29,298 nucleotides of DNA from JAENVT01 sp040006755 (GTDB lineage: Bacteria; Actinomycetota; Acidimicrobiia; Acidimicrobiales; Ilumatobacteraceae). Below are positions 14,716-22,210 of the stretch, piece after piece. Under the pieces are notes generated by a model. It worked only from the letters and a program-made list of their open reading frames with translations. It was not told the DNA's origin and did no database searches. Where the stretch lies: assembly GCA_040006755.1 (NCBI GenBank), contig JBDTWJ010000028.1:1-29298 (forward strand), read 5' to 3'. Position 1 is the stretch's first letter; every line of letters starts with the position of its first letter. Both the position numbers and the translations under genes were made by a program.

Positions 14716-15749
14716 ATGCTGATCGCACCTCGCTGATCGTCACCGCCGACGACAGCACCGGCGCTACAGAGGCAGCGGCAGCATGCGCCGACGCGGGGTT
14801 GGCCGTCGACGTCGTCCCATTCGGCGTGTCATCGGCCGCCGCGGCATGCGTCGTCATCGATCTGCGATCGCGTCACATCGCGCCCGCGGAAGCTCGGCGA
14901 CGAATCACGGCCGTCACGACCGACGAGCATCGAGTGCACAAGATCGACTCGACGCTGCGCGGCAACTGGAGCGTCGAATTGGCAGCGCTCGCCGATGCCG
15001 GCCGACGAGTGGTGTTGATCCCCTCGCATCCGCTGGCCGGGCGTGTCTGCGTCGGTGGCGTCGTCTTCGTCAACGGCGTTCCCGTCGCCGACAGCGAACT
15101 CGGCAACGATATACGCCTGCCGGTGCGCAGCAGCCGGCCGAGCGACTCCTTGCCTGGTGCGGAGTTGGCCGGGCCGCAACCACTGGCCCAATGGCTGTCG
15201 CAGCGCGAATCCTCGATTGCGATCGTTGACGCCACTTCGCTCGCCGAGATCAACGAACTGGTACACATCGCGCTCGACGCTGACGACGTCGTCGTGTCCG
15301 GTCCGGCCTCGGTGGCTGGGGCCGTCGCTGGCCTCTGGTCGCCGGGCGGGCAAGCCTCTCTTCCACACCCGCTGTTGCCCGAACCGATCGTGGTGGTGTG
15401 TGCCAGCCTGCATCCTGTGAGCAGGGCCCAGATCGACAAGGTCGGCGCAGCCGGCATCGCGGTGGTGACGTCATCGCAGGTACGCCACGCTGACCCGGAG
15501 CTGGTCGCCGCCGAGGTTGCCCGACGCGCCCATCGCCTCGTCGGTGCCAGCGGTGCTCGCAGCGTGGTGTTGATTGGTGGCGACACTGCAGAAGCGTTCA
15601 TCGGCGACAACGTGGTGAGCGTGTTCGGTTCGATCGACGTCGGCGTCAGTCTCGGAGACGTCGAGATCCGCGGAATGCGACTGCGCATCGCCAGCAAGCC
15701 CGGTGGGTTCGGCACACCTAATACGCTGGTGGACCTGGTGACGAGATGA
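14712..15749 (+). CDS. Four-carbon acid sugar kinase (DUF1537 family)
   Basis: A 345-aa kinase of the family that phosphorylates D-threonate, D-erythronate or 3-oxo-tetronates at O4. Seen: the N-terminal TADDSTGATEAA (11-22), the substrate motif KIDSTLRGN (77-85), the PSHPLAGRVCVGG stretch, and in the C-terminal nucleotide domain VLIGGDTAEAF and SKPGGFGTPNTLVDLV near the end. At 345 aa it is shorter than the usual 400 to 430. It overlaps the PdxA-like gene by 4 bases (ATGA). DUF1537 kinases of the DtnK type with PdxA2-type dehydrogenases are known to turn D-threonate into dihydroxyacetone phosphate, and the pairing here supports that role. Which epimer is used cannot be told. Confidence 0.86.
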   Translation: MNADRTSLIVTADDSTGATEAAAACADAGLAVDVVPFGVSSAAAACVVIDLRSRHIAPAEARRRITAVTTDEHRVHKIDSTLRGNWSVELAALADAGRRVVLIPSHPLAGRVCVGGVVFVNGVPVADSELGNDIRLPVRSSRPSDSLPGAELAGPQPLAQWLSQRESSIAIVDATSLAEINELVHIALDADDVVVSGPASVAGAVAGLWSPGGQASLPHPLLPEPIVVVCASLHPVSRAQIDKVGAAGIAVVTSSQVRHADPELVAAEVARRAHRLVGASGARSVVLIGGDTAEAFIGDNVVSVFGSIDVGVSLGDVEIRGMRLRIASKPGGFGTPNTLVDLVTR

Positions 15750-16762
15750 CTGCAGACCCAGCCACAACCGTGCCGATGGCGATCACGATGGGCGATGCCT
15801 CCGGTGTCGGGCCCGAAATCGTGTTGCGCCGCGCCGCGGAAGGGGCCTTCAGTAAGGAGCCGGTCGTGGTGTACGGCGACGCGGCCATCCTGCGTCACGG
15901 AGCACAACTGCTGGGCGTCGATGTGGAGATCGAGCCCATCGCAGATTTACGTCAGTGGCGTTCGGATGGTCCGCTGCAGGTCGTCGATGCCGGGTTGCTG
16001 CAAGCGGGGGATCATCGACCTGGTGTCATCGACGCAGCGTCGGGCGCCGCGGCCCGGCAGTACGTTCTCTCGGCGGCGACCGACGCCCTCGCCGGCCACA
16101 TCGCGGGCATTGTGACGATGCCGATGAACAAAGAGGCGACGCAACTCAGCGATCCGGAGTTTGTCGGGCACACGGAGTTGATCGCCAGGGCTTGCGGCGT
16201 ACAGCGGTTCACGATGATGCTGACCGCCGGCGATCTGGCAGTGACACATGTCAGTACCCATGTGTCGCTGCAGGAGGCGATTCGCCGCGTGACAACGGCG
16301 CGCGTCCGCGAGGTGATCGATCTGACCTACGAGACACTGCATCGCTTCCTCGAACACCCGCGGATCGCGGTGTGTGGTGTCAATCCACATGCCGGCGAGC
16401 ACGGTCTGTTCGGATCGGAGGACGTCGATCAAATCGCTCCTGCCATCGACGCGGCGCGACAGGGCGGCATCGACGCGACCGGTCCACATCCGGCCGACAC
16501 CGTCTTCCATCAGGCCGTTCACAACAAGAGGTTCGATGCGATCGTGTGCATGTATCACGACCAGGGCCACACGCCGATGAAGTTGCTGGCCTTCGAGAGC
16601 GGCGTCAACGTGACGGTCGGGCTACCGATCGTGCGCACGTCGGTCGATCACGGAACCGCTTTCGACATCGCCTGGCAGGGTGTTGCGTTCACGGGCTCAC
16701 TGGACCACGCGCTGCGCTGGGCAAGACGCCTGGTGAGCAATGCGCCCAGCGTCGCTCAGTGA
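15746..16762 (+). CDS. pdxA2: PdxA2-type 4-phospho-D-threonate/erythronate dehydrogenase
   Basis: A 338-aa NAD-dependent, metal-dependent dehydrogenase and decarboxylase. It begins ITMGDASGVGPEI (13-25) and carries MPMNKEA, FVGHTELIA, NPHAGEHGLFGSED and MYHDQGHTPMKLLAF, which together hold the metal-binding histidines, then VGLPIVRTSVDHGTAFDIAW. The forms HAGE-x-GLFG and HDQGHTPMK are those of PdxA2 rather than the vitamin B6 enzyme PdxA. Actinobacteria usually make pyridoxal phosphate by PdxS/PdxT, which also argues against a B6 role. It follows its kinase with a 4-base overlap, so the likely step is 4-phospho-tetronate to dihydroxyacetone phosphate and CO2. Its stop overlaps the stop of the opposing gene by 7 bases. 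Confidence 0.9.
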   Translation: MTADPATTVPMAITMGDASGVGPEIVLRRAAEGAFSKEPVVVYGDAAILRHGAQLLGVDVEIEPIADLRQWRSDGPLQVVDAGLLQAGDHRPGVIDAASGAAARQYVLSAATDALAGHIAGIVTMPMNKEATQLSDPEFVGHTELIARACGVQRFTMMLTAGDLAVTHVSTHVSLQEAIRRVTTARVREVIDLTYETLHRFLEHPRIAVCGVNPHAGEHGLFGSEDVDQIAPAIDAARQGGIDATGPHPADTVFHQAVHNKRFDAIVCMYHDQGHTPMKLLAFESGVNVTVGLPIVRTSVDHGTAFDIAWQGVAFTGSLDHALRWARRLVSNAPSVAQ

Positions 16763-17925
16763 GGATCGACGAGATCGAGGAACTGCCAGTGCTTGCCCTC
16801 GGCCAGGCCGATCAGCTCGCGGGCGCAGGTCTGCCAGACGGCCGGGCCCGACGTGACGTGCTGAGTGCCTGCATGTACGTCGCGATACAGCCGTTGAATG
16901 GTGCCGCGGCGTAACGCAGTTGTTCCGCCGGAGAGATACACGAAGTTGGCGATCTCGTGGAGCGTCTTGGTGATGTGTGCGAGCGCCAGCCGAATCAGGG
17001 TGTGCTGACGCACGGAGATCGCGTCGCCGGAGTAGAGGCTCTTCGACAGGTCGGTGAACGATTCCATCACCAGGGCACGCGCGGCGCGGAACTTCGCCTC
17101 CGCCTCTGCGTAGCCCTGTTGGAACGCTGCACTGTCTCCCTGCGCTCCGGGACGACCTGCCTTACCCTGCACCAAGCCGGCCAGCTCGTCGAGCAGTCGG
17201 CGCCCGACACCCATCGCCCAACCGCTGTGGCAGGTGACAGCGAAGCCGATGATGCCGAGGCCGTACAGGTTGCCGCCGCGCTCCGGCACGGTGGTGACCG
17301 CGAAGTGACTCCAGCCGTCGGGCACGAACACGTTGTCCATGGTGTAGTCGATGCTGCCGGTGCCGCGTAGGCCCATCACGTCCCAGTTGTCGATCAGGTT
17401 GACGTCGTCGATCGGCGTGACGAAGATCCGCGGCTCGCCCGTCTCTTGGACGATGCCCAGCGAGTGCACATGCGACGAATGCTTGAGGCCGGAGCCGAAG
17501 CTCCACGCGCCGCTCAGCGAGAGGCCACCGTCGACGATCGTGGCGGTTCCCGGCCGCGTGCCTTGGCCGGCGATGACGGGCTGCCGGCCGTCGCCCCACA
17601 GTTCGGCGACCGCGTGATCCGACAGGTATGCACCGGCCGTGCCGATCGACAGGCTCGCGGCCATGACTACCCAACCGGCCGACGCGTCGGCGTATGACAG
17701 GTTCTCGAGCACCTCGAGCGAGTGCACCGGATCGAGCTCCGAGCCGCCGAGCTTCTCGGGGACCCATATCTTGAACAACCCATCGCGATGCAGCGCTTCG
17801 ACTGCCGTTGGTGAGAGTTCGCCTGCGGTGTCCGCGTGTTCGGCTTCAGCATCCAGCAGTGGGACGAGCGCCTTCGCTCTTTCGGCGAGGACGGATTCTT
17901 CGGTGAGTGATTCGCCGAGTGGCAT
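16756..17925 (-). CDS. Acyl-CoA dehydrogenase-fold flavin monooxygenase (HsaA/HpaB-like)
   Basis: A 389-aa protein of the acyl-CoA dehydrogenase fold. The N-terminal helical part has LVPLLDAEAEHADTAGELSP and LHRDGLFKIWVPEKLGGSELDP; the middle barrel includes LSLSGAWSFGSGLKHSSHV and WDVMGLRGTGSIDYTMDNVFVP; the C-terminal helices end with IQRLYRDVHAGTQHVTSG. This set is characteristic of two-component flavin hydroxylases such as HsaA and DszC rather than true dehydrogenases; no catalytic Glu of the dehydrogenases is evident. It would need a flavin reductase, none of which is next door. ATG 17925 has GGGG 9 bases upstream. It lies 39 bases after the MFS gene and is probably in the arsR-type unit. 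Substrate unknown. Confidence 0.85.
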   Translation of the reverse strand: MPLGESLTEESVLAERAKALVPLLDAEAEHADTAGELSPTAVEALHRDGLFKIWVPEKLGGSELDPVHSLEVLENLSYADASAGWVVMAASLSIGTAGAYLSDHAVAELWGDGRQPVIAGQGTRPGTATIVDGGLSLSGAWSFGSGLKHSSHVHSLGIVQETGEPRIFVTPIDDVNLIDNWDVMGLRGTGSIDYTMDNVFVPDGWSHFAVTTVPERGGNLYGLGIIGFAVTCHSGWAMGVGRRLLDELAGLVQGKAGRPGAQGDSAAFQQGYAEAEAKFRAARALVMESFTDLSKSLYSGDAISVRQHTLIRLALAHITKTLHEIANFVYLSGGTTALRRGTIQRLYRDVHAGTQHVTSGPAVWQTCARELIGLAEGKHWQFLDLVDPH

Positions 17926-17964
17926 GCGCTGACCCCTTTGTGCGATTGCGTCGTGTCGGCGATC

Positions 17965-19272
17965 CTAAACAGCGACGGCGCTGCGGGCCGCTTCGAGCTT
18001 TTCCGTGGTGAGCCGCTTGCGGCCGACGATGAACAGGCAGCCGTAGATCACCGCGTCGAGGAAGAACGCTGATCGTAGAGCGATCCTGCGATTGGCAAGT
18101 TGGCTGACCACCGCCACGGTGATGCCTCCCACAGCCGCGCCGATCGGCATCATTCCCCACGCGAAGAAGCGATAGACGCTGTTGACCCTGCCGAGCAGAT
18201 GCGGTGGGATGATGGTCTGGCGGAGGCTGACCGTGATCACGTTCCAGGTCGAGCCCAAGGTGGTTCCGCCTGCGAATGCCAGCAGCACGATCGGCCACCA
18301 CGACGAGACCCCTACCACGAACGCCATGAGAGAGCTCGAGCCGAGGGTCATTGCCAGGCACGTACCGCTGCCGAGGCGTCTCGACAGCCAAGGTGCAAGG
18401 TTGCTGCCGGCGATGCCACCGGCCGCGAAGCCGAAGCTCATGATCGTGAACAGCAATGGACCGACGACGAGAATTTCCTGGGCGAAGAGCACGAGCACCG
18501 ACCCGCTGAGCGCGGACGCCAGATTCATGAAACCGAGGATGATGGCCATCGAGCGTAAGAGGTCATGCGACCACAGCCAGCGAAAGCCCTCGGCGAGCTC
18601 CGTTTTCCAGGGTGCCCGCACATGATCGTCGGGTCGCTCAACGCGGAACGATCCCGGAATCGACCAGACGAGTGCCGCTGCAGCGAAGAACGACGCGGCG
18701 TCGACGAAGAAAGGAAGCGAGAATGCCACGATCAGCAACAAGGAGCCCAGCGGTGGGCCGATGAACGTGTTGGCGATGAACTCAGCACTCCACATGCGAC
18801 CGTTGGCCTTCTCCAGCTGTTCGGGCTCGACGACGGAAGGCATGAACGTCTGCCCACAGTTGTCGCGCAGCACCTCTGCCGTGCCCAGCAGCAACGTCGC
18901 GACCAAAAGCATGATGTACAGACCCGTCGAGGTGCCCGTGACGCGCGCTACCTCGTCGACACCCGGCAGGCTCGATTGACGGCTCATCACGGCGAGCGCG
19001 ACCACCAGCGTCAGCGCGAAGCGGGTGAGGTCGGCGGTCACCATTGCTTTCTTGCGATCGACGCGATCTGTGATGACGCCGGCAGGCAGTGTGAAGACGA
19101 GCCACGGCAGGCGTTGCACCAGCGCGACCCCTGCGATCAGCAACGGGTTTCGAGTCAGCGCGGAAGCCAGCCATGGATAGGCGATCACCGACATCCCGTC
19201 GCCGACGTTGGAGATGGTGGTCGAGACGAACAATTTCCGGTAGTTCGCACCGAGGCGCTTCTTCTCGGTCAT
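17965..19272 (-). CDS. MFS transporter (EntS/DHA3-like exporter)
   Basis: A 435-aa membrane protein with about 12 hydrophobic segments. The N-terminus KKRLGANYRKLFVSTTISNVGDGMSVIAYPWLASALT and the loop VITDRVDRKKAMVTADL between segments 2 and 3 (the MFS motif A form G-x-x-x-D-R-x-D-R-K) are typical of the DHA3 group that exports siderophores and macrolides. The C-terminus is basic and cytoplasmic. It overlaps the regulator gene by 4 bases (ATGA) and precedes the flavin monooxygenase gene. The set suggests export or detoxification of a compound that the oxygenase also acts on; this is inferred from position. Confidence 0.9.
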   Translation of the reverse strand: MTEKKRLGANYRKLFVSTTISNVGDGMSVIAYPWLASALTRNPLLIAGVALVQRLPWLVFTLPAGVITDRVDRKKAMVTADLTRFALTLVVALAVMSRQSSLPGVDEVARVTGTSTGLYIMLLVATLLLGTAEVLRDNCGQTFMPSVVEPEQLEKANGRMWSAEFIANTFIGPPLGSLLLIVAFSLPFFVDAASFFAAAALVWSIPGSFRVERPDDHVRAPWKTELAEGFRWLWSHDLLRSMAIILGFMNLASALSGSVLVLFAQEILVVGPLLFTIMSFGFAAGGIAGSNLAPWLSRRLGSGTCLAMTLGSSSLMAFVVGVSSWWPIVLLAFAGGTTLGSTWNVITVSLRQTIIPPHLLGRVNSVYRFFAWGMMPIGAAVGGITVAVVSQLANRRIALRSAFFLDAVIYGCLFIVGRKRLTTEKLEAARSAVAV

Positions 19273-19901
19273 TCCGGATCCTTCGGGGCGACGGGTCGGT
19301 TGGTCGGGAAGACGCCGGCGAGGAACGCGTACTCGCGTGTGCCTCCGCGCGGTAAGCGTGTGAACTCCGCCGCCAGGGCCATGACTCGCTCGGTGAACTC
19401 GGCGGCCCGTTCGGCTGGGATTCGTGCGTGGCGCATGGTGAATCCGGTGTCGCTGTCGCAGGTCGCTGATGCCGACAGGTCGGCCTGGGCGCGGGCATCG
19501 GCCACAAACGGAAGGTCGCCGTCGTAGGCCTCGTCCGGGAAGACGATGATGTGAGCGGTGCGACCGTAGAAGCGCTCCTCGATGGCTCGGACGCGACGGG
19601 TCGCGGTGACCTTGAGCAACCCGACGTCGACGAGCACATCGACATGATGGGCGACGGTGCCACGCGGCTTTCGAACGCGCGCTGCGAGTTCGGTGACCGT
19701 CATCGCCCGTTCCAGGACCAAGTCGAGAATGAGCGAACGGAGGGGATTGCCGACCGCTTTGAGTCGAGCGGGTGAATCGGCATGGATCTTGTCGTCGAGG
19801 TCGTAGCCGTCGTCATAGTCGTCGTCGGCGCCTCCGGCAGCGATCGCAGGCTTGGTCGTGGGTGGGGTGTAGGCCAACGATGGAGCGTCTTTGTCCGACA
19901 T
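19269..19901 (-). CDS. ArsR-like winged-helix transcriptional regulator
   Basis: A 210-aa regulator. After an acidic, low-complexity N-terminal tail rich in Asp and Tyr (DDDYDDGYDLDD, about 26-37) comes the winged helix: SPARLKAVGNPLRSLILDLVLERAMTVTELAARVRKPRGTVAHHVDVLVDVGLLKV, with recognition helix PRGTVAHHVDVL and wing TATRRVRAIEERFYGRTA. The remaining 90 residues may bind an effector. No metal-binding cysteine cluster is present, so it is not a classical metal sensor. ATG 19901 lies 7 bases after a near-consensus promoter and its first codons sit inside the inverted repeat, pointing to self-repression. It heads the unit with the exporter and the flavin monooxygenase and is divergent from a second MFS gene. 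Confidence 0.9.
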   Translation of the reverse strand: MSDKDAPSLAYTPPTTKPAIAAGGADDDYDDGYDLDDKIHADSPARLKAVGNPLRSLILDLVLERAMTVTELAARVRKPRGTVAHHVDVLVDVGLLKVTATRRVRAIEERFYGRTAHIIVFPDEAYDGDLPFVADARAQADLSASATCDSDTGFTMRHARIPAERAAEFTERVMALAAEFTRLPRGGTREYAFLAGVFPTNRPVAPKDPE

Positions 19902-19929
19902 ATACCGGACAATAGGTAATTATCGGACA
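19891..19929. promoter_or_regulatory. Candidate ArsR-type operator (TTGTCCG / CGGACAA)
   Basis: TTGTCCG (19891-19897) and CGGACAA (19906-19912) are a perfect 7-bp inverted repeat with an 8-base centre. A third half-site CGGACA follows at 19924-19929, 18 bases after the second, in the direct-repeat context TA-Y-CGGACA-W-T. The repeat covers the -10 element and the first codons of the regulator gene. Confidence 0.55.
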
Positions 19930-19937
19930 TTCGTCAA
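19909..19937 (-). promoter_or_regulatory. Promoter of the ArsR-type operon (TTGACG, 17 bases, TATTGT)
   Basis: On the minus strand TTGACG (19937 to 19932) and TATTGT (19914 to 19909) are 17 bases apart, close to the sigma-70 consensus. TATTGT ends 7 bases before the ATG at 19901, so the message should be leaderless. The -10 overlaps the CGGACAA half-site. Confidence 0.7.
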
Positions 19938-19978
19938 ACCACGGGTCGTATGGACGGTCTCTCAGCAATACTGGCGAG

Positions 19979-21163
19979 ATGCGCAATCGGTCGGTCGTCG
20001 TGGTCTTTGGCGCGCTGACGGCGTTGTTCGCGTCGGGTTACGGCGTGATGTTCACCGTGTTGGACGAGTTCCGCGATCAGTACGGGATCGGCGAGGGCGC
20101 GCTCGGCCTGATCGTTGCAATGGGGTTCCTGTCGTCGTTCATTGCGCAGGTGACGCTGGCGCCTTTGGCAGACAGAGGCCACGCCCGCCTGATGATCGTG
20201 CTCGGCATGGTGTTCAACGTCGCCGGTCTGCTCGGCATGGCATATGGCTCGACCGTCGTGGTGCTGCTGACCGCGCGATTCGTGATGGGTACCGGCGTCG
20301 GACTCGCATATCCCGCGGCGCGACGAATCGTCATCCTGGCCGACCCCGATCGGTTGGGACAGAACCTCGGGCGCATGCTGGCCGCCGACGTGGCTGGTTT
20401 CGCCGTCGGTCCTGCCATTTCCGCCATCCTCGTCGGCCCGTTCGGGATCGCTGCGCCGTTCCTGCTGATTGCTGTTCTGACGGTCGCGATCTATCCGCTC
20501 ATTGCGAGAACGCGTGTCGCTGAGTCTGATATCGATGCTGAGATACCGCCGAGGTTCGCGTTCGACCTCTTGCGCATTCGTCCGTATCTTGCCGCGCTGT
20601 CGATGGGTTCCGCCGTCTTCATGATGATCGGTGCATTCGACGCGCTGTGGGCACTGGTGCTCGACGACCTTCACGCCAGCGACCTCATTGCCAATCTCGG
20701 TATCACGCTGTTCGCGGTGCCGATGGTGCTGTTCGCATCGATCGGCGGAAGGTTGGCGCAGACGGTCGGTCCGTTCCGCCTCGGTACGTTCGGGCTACTC
20801 GTCGGCGCGGGTGCGATGTTTGCTTACGGGCACGCTCCATCGGGCGGGATCATGCTGATCTTCTCGCTCATCCATGCCACCAACGACGGCTTCACGGTCA
20901 GCAGTTGCGGCGTGGCGGTCGGGTTGGTCGTGCCCGGCGAACGTCAGGCCAGCGCGCAGGGACTGCTCGGTGGTGTCGAGACATTGATGGCGGGCATCAC
21001 GGCAACCGTGATCGGTCAGATCTACGAACACTTCGGCCGCACGGTGGCGTACACGAGTTGCGCTGCCGCAATGCTCGCGCTGATCCTCTGCGGTGCGGTG
21101 TTGTCGGGACCTGCGTGGCGCCTGCGCGACACGTCGAAGCAGGAAGCGGTCGTCCCCGTCTAG
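19979..21163 (+). CDS. MFS transporter
   Basis: A 394-aa membrane protein with about 12 hydrophobic segments, starting directly with a membrane helix (VVVVFGALTALFASGYGVMF). The loop after segment 2 is APLADRGHARLMIVLG, a short motif A; FVMGTGVGLAYPAARRIVILADPDR after segment 4 is a common sugar/drug MFS pattern. The C-terminal tail is charged (LRDTSKQEAVVPV). ATG 19979 has a weak ribosome binding site (GGCGAG directly before it). It is divergent from the ArsR-type regulator with a 77-base gap that holds three CGGACA sites, so the same regulator may control it. Substrate unknown. Confidence 0.9.
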   Translation: MRNRSVVVVFGALTALFASGYGVMFTVLDEFRDQYGIGEGALGLIVAMGFLSSFIAQVTLAPLADRGHARLMIVLGMVFNVAGLLGMAYGSTVVVLLTARFVMGTGVGLAYPAARRIVILADPDRLGQNLGRMLAADVAGFAVGPAISAILVGPFGIAAPFLLIAVLTVAIYPLIARTRVAESDIDAEIPPRFAFDLLRIRPYLAALSMGSAVFMMIGAFDALWALVLDDLHASDLIANLGITLFAVPMVLFASIGGRLAQTVGPFRLGTFGLLVGAGAMFAYGHAPSGGIMLIFSLIHATNDGFTVSSCGVAVGLVVPGERQASAQGLLGGVETLMAGITATVIGQIYEHFGRTVAYTSCAAAMLALILCGAVLSGPAWRLRDTSKQEAVVPV

Positions 21164-21179
21164 GCAGGGAATCAACGAA

Positions 21180-21202
21180 GCCCACCCATGCCAAGCGTGG
21201 GC
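21180..21202. terminator. Weak hairpin between convergent genes
   Basis: GCCCAC (21180-21185) and GTGGGC (21197-21202) form a 6-bp GC-rich stem with an 11-base loop in the 44-base gap between convergent genes. There is no U-run, so it could only be a weak bidirectional terminator. Confidence 0.35.
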
Positions 21203-21207
21203 GATGT

Positions 21208-21504
21208 TCAGCCGAGCGGGTGTTCGCCGGCGACGTCGTAGATCGAGATCGAGGATGAGATCGGTGCGACTTCGTCGGGTCGCTTCGGAGCCCCTTGCAT
21301 GGCTGCGAGATGAGCCTCGAGGTGCGCTTGGCTTTCCCATCGCTCGTAGAGCACAACCCGAGTCGGGTCAATGGGATTGTCGGCGAAGGTGTACTCGAGG
21401 CAACCCGCCTCGGCGCGGGAGTTGCACATCATGTCGACGCGACTGGCGAGGAACTGCTCGCGCTTGCTGGGATCGAACTCGAATGATCTTCCGACGATGA
21501 CCAT
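21208..21504 (-). CDS. Antibiotic biosynthesis monooxygenase (ABM) domain protein
   Basis: A 98-aa ferredoxin-like-fold protein of the ABM/YgiN group, small dimeric enzymes or domains that oxidise quinols or aromatic compounds, often without a cofactor. Seen: MVIVGRSFEFDPSKREQFLASRVDMM, the middle strand GCLEYTFADNPIDPTRVVLYERWES and the following QAHLEAHLAAM helix, a typical order. The ATG at 21504 was chosen because homology starts there; the open frame continues upstream through the previous gene. It lies 4 bases after the dienelactone hydrolase stop, so both share a transcript. The true substrate is unknown. Confidence 0.88.
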   Translation of the reverse strand: MVIVGRSFEFDPSKREQFLASRVDMMCNSRAEAGCLEYTFADNPIDPTRVVLYERWESQAHLEAHLAAMQGAPKRPDEVAPISSSISIYDVAGEHPLG

Positions 21505-21508
21505 GACG

Positions 21509-22183
21509 TCAGCCCAACCTCTCGCCGAAGAACCTGAACGTCCGCGCCTGCGCGATGGCAGCGGGCACCGCGCTGAACGAGGCGCGCTGGTCGCAGTTGA
21601 AACCGTGCTCGGCGTCGTACCGGTACACCGTCGCATCAGGCCATGCGGCCTCGATCTTGTCGACGTCCTCGAGCGGAATCGCGTGGTCGCGTTCGCCGAA
21701 ATGCATGATCATCGGTACGACTGGCACATGATCGATGAGATCAATCGTGCCGCCGCCGTAGTACGACGAGGCCGCGTCGAAGAGATCGGGAAACTCGGTC
21801 GCGCACCCCGCCGTGACACGACCTCCGAAGCAGAAGCCGACCACGCCCACCTTGCCGGCCTCGTGGGCAACCGCGCCCGCTGCAGCGACGTCGAAAAGGA
21901 CTTTCTGGAAGTCGAGTGAGCCCATGGCAATGGCGCGACCTGCTTTGATGTCGTCCGGTGTGTAACCGAGCTCGATGCCAGGACGTTCGCGGTCGAAGAT
22001 GGCTGGGGCGATGGCCAGGTAACCCGCTGCGGCATACCGATCCGCGACGGACCGGATGTGACTGTTGACTCCGAAGATCTCCTGCACGACCACTACGCCG
22101 CCGCGGGCGGCGCCCTCGGGCTCGGCGCGGTAAGCGGACAGCTCGAAGCCGTCTGATGATGTCAGTTTGATGGTGGTACCCAT
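21509..22183 (-). CDS. Dienelactone hydrolase family protein
   Basis: A 224-aa alpha/beta hydrolase. The triad is visible: Cys118 in GFCFGG, Asp166 in GERDHAIP and His193 in AEHGF; Glu35 in VVQEIFGVN matches the helper glutamate of true dienelactone hydrolases. The overall length and the YAAAGYLAIAPAIFDR stretch are typical. The family opens lactone rings in chlorocatechol breakdown or acts on other carboxymethylene lactones. TACAGT ends 7 bases before the ATG. The MFS gene upstream ends 27 bases away. With the small monooxygenase downstream it may form a small set for an aromatic or lactone compound, which is inference. Confidence 0.93.
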   Translation of the reverse strand: MGTTIKLTSSDGFELSAYRAEPEGAARGGVVVVQEIFGVNSHIRSVADRYAAAGYLAIAPAIFDRERPGIELGYTPDDIKAGRAIAMGSLDFQKVLFDVAAAGAVAHEAGKVGVVGFCFGGRVTAGCATEFPDLFDAASSYYGGGTIDLIDHVPVVPMIMHFGERDHAIPLEDVDKIEAAWPDATVYRYDAEHGFNCDQRASFSAVPAAIAQARTFRFFGERLG

Positions 22184-22190
22184 TACCTCG

Positions 22191-22196
22191 ACTGTA
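22191..22196 (-). promoter_or_regulatory. -10 element (TACAGT on the minus strand) for the dienelactone hydrolase gene
   Basis: TACAGT ends 7 bases before the ATG at 22183; ATGGAC (22219 to 22214) lies 17 bases further upstream as a partial -35. The gene may thus be transcribed separately from the MFS gene before it, from a leaderless start. Confidence 0.45.
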
Positions 22197-22210
22197 TTTC
22201 GCCGAGGCGC

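Noticed and set aside
14873..15907. Minus-strand open frame (344 codons) antisense to the kinase gene
   Set aside because: Thr/Ser/Ala-rich without structure; the opposite strand encodes a well-supported kinase and PdxA2 start.
18565..19527. Plus-strand open frame (320 codons) antisense to the MFS and ArsR-type genes
   Set aside because: Arg/Gln/His-rich with no recognisable motif, covering two confident genes on the other strand.
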